From positions 21,452,116-21,516,115 of the forward strand of contig NC_092801.1 of NCBI RefSeq assembly GCF_918797505.1: a stretch of 64,000 nt of DNA, written 5' to 3'. Positions within the stretch are counted from its first letter, which is position 1. Each line of letters starts with the position of its first letter. This DNA comes from Bemisia tabaci. Taxonomy: Eukaryota; Arthropoda; Insecta; Hemiptera; Aleyrodidae. The notes beneath the pieces were generated by a model. That model was not told the DNA's origin and did not search any database. It saw only the letters and a program-made list of their open reading frames with translations. The position numbers and the translations under genes are program-made. Shown in pieces: positions 61,591 through 64,000 of the stretch.

Positions 61591-63818
61591 GTCAGCAAAA
61601 GAGCCTCCCAAAAAAGAGGCTGATTTTGGCCCCTTTTTAGGTATTCGATTCGACCATCGGACCAAAGGTTTAAATGGAAGCTTTTATTAACATGAAAACT
61701 CAGCCCCCCCGAAAAAATTTCAAGATGCGTATAGGAACGGTTTTCGAGGTACGGGCGGGGCAAAGGGGTCGCGATCCGGCCTAATTGTTTGCTGTTTTCT
61801 TGTAGAAGTGATTTATCGGCGGGGTTCTTTTCGTTGTTTAGCTTGTGTTGCACATGGATTCCTACGTGTTTTTTCACGTAGAAGTCGATTTTTAAACATT
61901 GCCGAATCGGATATTCTGATCAGTTAAACCGATTTTGAACGAGTTTTTAAGGTAAAATCGATGATTTTTTCAGGATCGAAATTGTTTATTTTCGATTCAT
62001 GAATGAATAAATGCACTCTGAAATGACTGAAGCACACGCAACCTATGTATTTTGACACGGAGAATTGATTTTTACCGTTGACGAAGTCAATTAATCTATG
62101 TTTTGTATCGAATTTTAGCGATATTTTACGGAAAAAATTGATGACTTTTTTCGGAATTAAATCGGGTTTGCTCATCCGAGATCGGAGATATGTCCCAACA
62201 TGATTGGATCACATCGGACTCCGTTACGTATTTTATAGTGTGAATCGAATCTATAGCCTCGATAAGTCGATATATCGATCAATTGTATTGAATTTTGCGA
62301 TTTTTTGCGATTTTTAGCGTGAAAATCGATGGTTTATCGGGATTGAGATCGGTTGTCTCCTCCATCCAAGATCGGAGAAAGAAATGTACCCTTCATGTTT
62401 GTAACCATCCATTCTTACGTATTTCTACACGTAGGAATCAATTATAAAACGTCGACGTGTCGATAGTATCGATCTGAGCGTAACACTCTTGCGATTTTTT
62501 ACGGATATCGATCCAGAAATCTACCAGACATGACTGGAGCACTATCGTTTCGTTTGTGATTATTCTCGCAAAATTTTCAATTTTGAAGTCGACGAGTCGA
62601 TATATTTGACTGGGTCATATAGACTTCTTGTGATTTTTTTATGGAACCTTAAAAATGCATTCTAACGTGTAAAAAGTATGTGGAAACGGGGCTGCGGTGC
62701 TCGACCATGTCAGGTGCATGTATCTCACCCGCGACCTTTAAGTCACCTATGTCATTCCTGATAAGAAAAATCAATTTTCATTAAAAATCACAAGAAGTCA
62801 ATATGACCAGTAATATAGCGACTCGTCGACTTCAAAAATTGATTTTGCGAGTATAATCACAAAACGATATCGATGTACCTACAGTCAAGTCTGGTAGATT
62901 TCTGATCGAATATTCCGTTTTAAATAAAAATCGCAAGAGTTGTGTACGTCAGATCGATATATCGACTCGTCGACGTTTAAAATTGATTCTACGTGTAGAA
63001 ATACGTAAGAATGGATGTGTTACATTCATGAAGGGTACATTTCTCCGATCTTGGATGGAGAGACACCGATCTCAATCCCGATATTATAAAATTAATTAAC
63101 CATCGATTTTCCGCAAAAAAGCGCAAAAAATCGCAAAAATTCAATACAAGTTGTTCGATATATCGAAATTTATCGGCTATAGATCGATTCCACGTATTAA
63201 AAATACGTAAGAGCGATGTGATCCAATCATGTTGGGTACATATCTCGATCTCGGAGGAGGCAAACCCGATATTTTAAATTCGAAAGTCATCTTTTCGTAA
63301 AATATCGCTAAAATTCGATTACAAACGATAGATTAATTGACTCGTCAACTTTTAAAAAATCAATTCTCCGTGTCAAAATTACATAGGGTTGCGTCGTGCT
63401 TCAGTCATTTCAGGTGCATTTATTCATTCATGAATCGAAAATAAACAATTTCGATCCTGAAAAATCATCGGCTTTTCCTTAAAAACTCGTTCAAAATCGG
63501 TTTAACTGATCAGAATATCGATTCGGGCAATGTTAAATCGATTCTACGTGTTTAAATACACGTAGCGAATCCATGTGCTACACATGCGTAAACAACGATA
63601 AGAACCCCGCCGATAAAATCAATTCTACAAGAAAACAGCAAAACAATTAGGCCGGATCGCGACCCTTTGCCCCCCCGTAACTCGAAAACGGTCTATACTC
63701 ATCTTGAAATTTTTTCCTGAGTTTTCTATGTTAATATAAGCTTCATTTAAACTTTGGTCGATGGTCGAATCGAATACCTAAAAAGGGGCCAAATTTTGGG
63801 AGGCTCTTTCTGTCATCT
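61591..63818. mobile_element. 2.2-kb fold-back (long palindromic) element
   Basis: The outer ends TCAGCAAAAGAGCCTCCC and GGGAGGCTCTTTCTGTC pair, and pairing continues inward: AGGTATTCGATTCGACCATC, GTCGCGATCCGGCCTAATTG, CGGCGGGGTTCTT, GTTTATTTTCGATTCATGAA, ATTCTTACGTATTTCTACAC. The centre is near 62720 (a GC-richer unique core of about 60 bp). Each arm, about 1.05 kb, is itself four or five diverged subunits of about 180 bp built on ACGTATTTTNACACGTAGAAT and GTCGATATATCGAT-like words. No coding frame. No TSD recognised. Confidence 0.88.
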
Positions 63819-64000
63819 TTAATATATAATTCCATTTAATTTGTCATTGAGAATGTTTTTAAATTGCTCTCAAGACTTTCTAATTTTCAAAAATTTCTCC
63901 CCGGATCCCTCTCCTTTCTCTGTAGCTGGGGGAGTCCCCCCAGACCCCCCTCGGCCCAAATTCTATATCCTTCTGTGCCCCCCACAGAAAATTCCTAGTT
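63819..64000. other. Unassigned right edge with C-rich tract
   Basis: CCCCCCAGACCCCCCTCGG and CCCCCCACAG near the end resemble the G/C-run ends of insect DNA elements, but the sequence stops before a boundary can be seen. Confidence 0.4.

Overview
This window looks like nuclear DNA of a repeat-dense insect genome. The evidence is a proline-rich cuticle-type secreted protein, many hAT-, piggyBac- and Helitron-type elements, a non-LTR reverse transcriptase and spliced exons. There are no operons, Shine-Dalgarno sites or dense ORFs. The short inverted-repeat families resemble ones I associate with the whitefly Bemisia tabaci, but that is memory and was not checked. Protein-coding DNA is a small fraction of the window.

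Layout. 1-9.1 kb: nested miniature inverted-repeat elements (MITEs), several with readable target-site duplications (TSDs). 9.1-18.2 kb: a probable Helitron of about 9 kb, with TC at the 5' end, a GC-rich hairpin plus CTAG at the 3' end, and an A/T insertion site. Over half of it is an array of about 27 copies of a 175-bp repeat; the rest includes an intact Helitron helicase domain without its Rep domain. 18.2-21.1 kb: MITEs. 21.1-25.0 kb: two 0.72-kb hAT-like elements in direct orientation bracket five 307-bp satellite monomers, one of them split by a truncated non-LTR retrotransposon. The flanking duplications of the two elements are exchanged in a way that suggests integration of a satellite circle or en-bloc transposition. 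26.4-27.9 kb: an unrecognised 470-residue protein with three 65-residue repeats. 29.3-39.4 kb: nested MITEs, Helitron 3' ends and a second retrotransposon fragment inside a palindrome. 39.9-40.5 kb: a secreted proline/valine-repeat protein, likely cuticular. 40.9-52.5 kb: MITEs and unassigned AT-rich DNA.

52.6-61.1 kb holds the most interesting coding signal: four paralogous exons, three on + and one on -, all starting in phase 0 and sharing C-x3-C ... C-x-C plus other positions. Two of them, 105 residues each, lie in the arms of a large inverted duplication. By hand count they differ at about 40% of residues while showing few synonymous changes, as expected of a fast-evolving secreted or effector-like family. 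A further possible exon lies between them.

61.6-63.8 kb is a 2.2-kb near-palindromic fold-back element. The genes show no evidence of acting in one pathway. Element boundaries were read by eye; family names by letter (A, B, C...) are local to this annotation.
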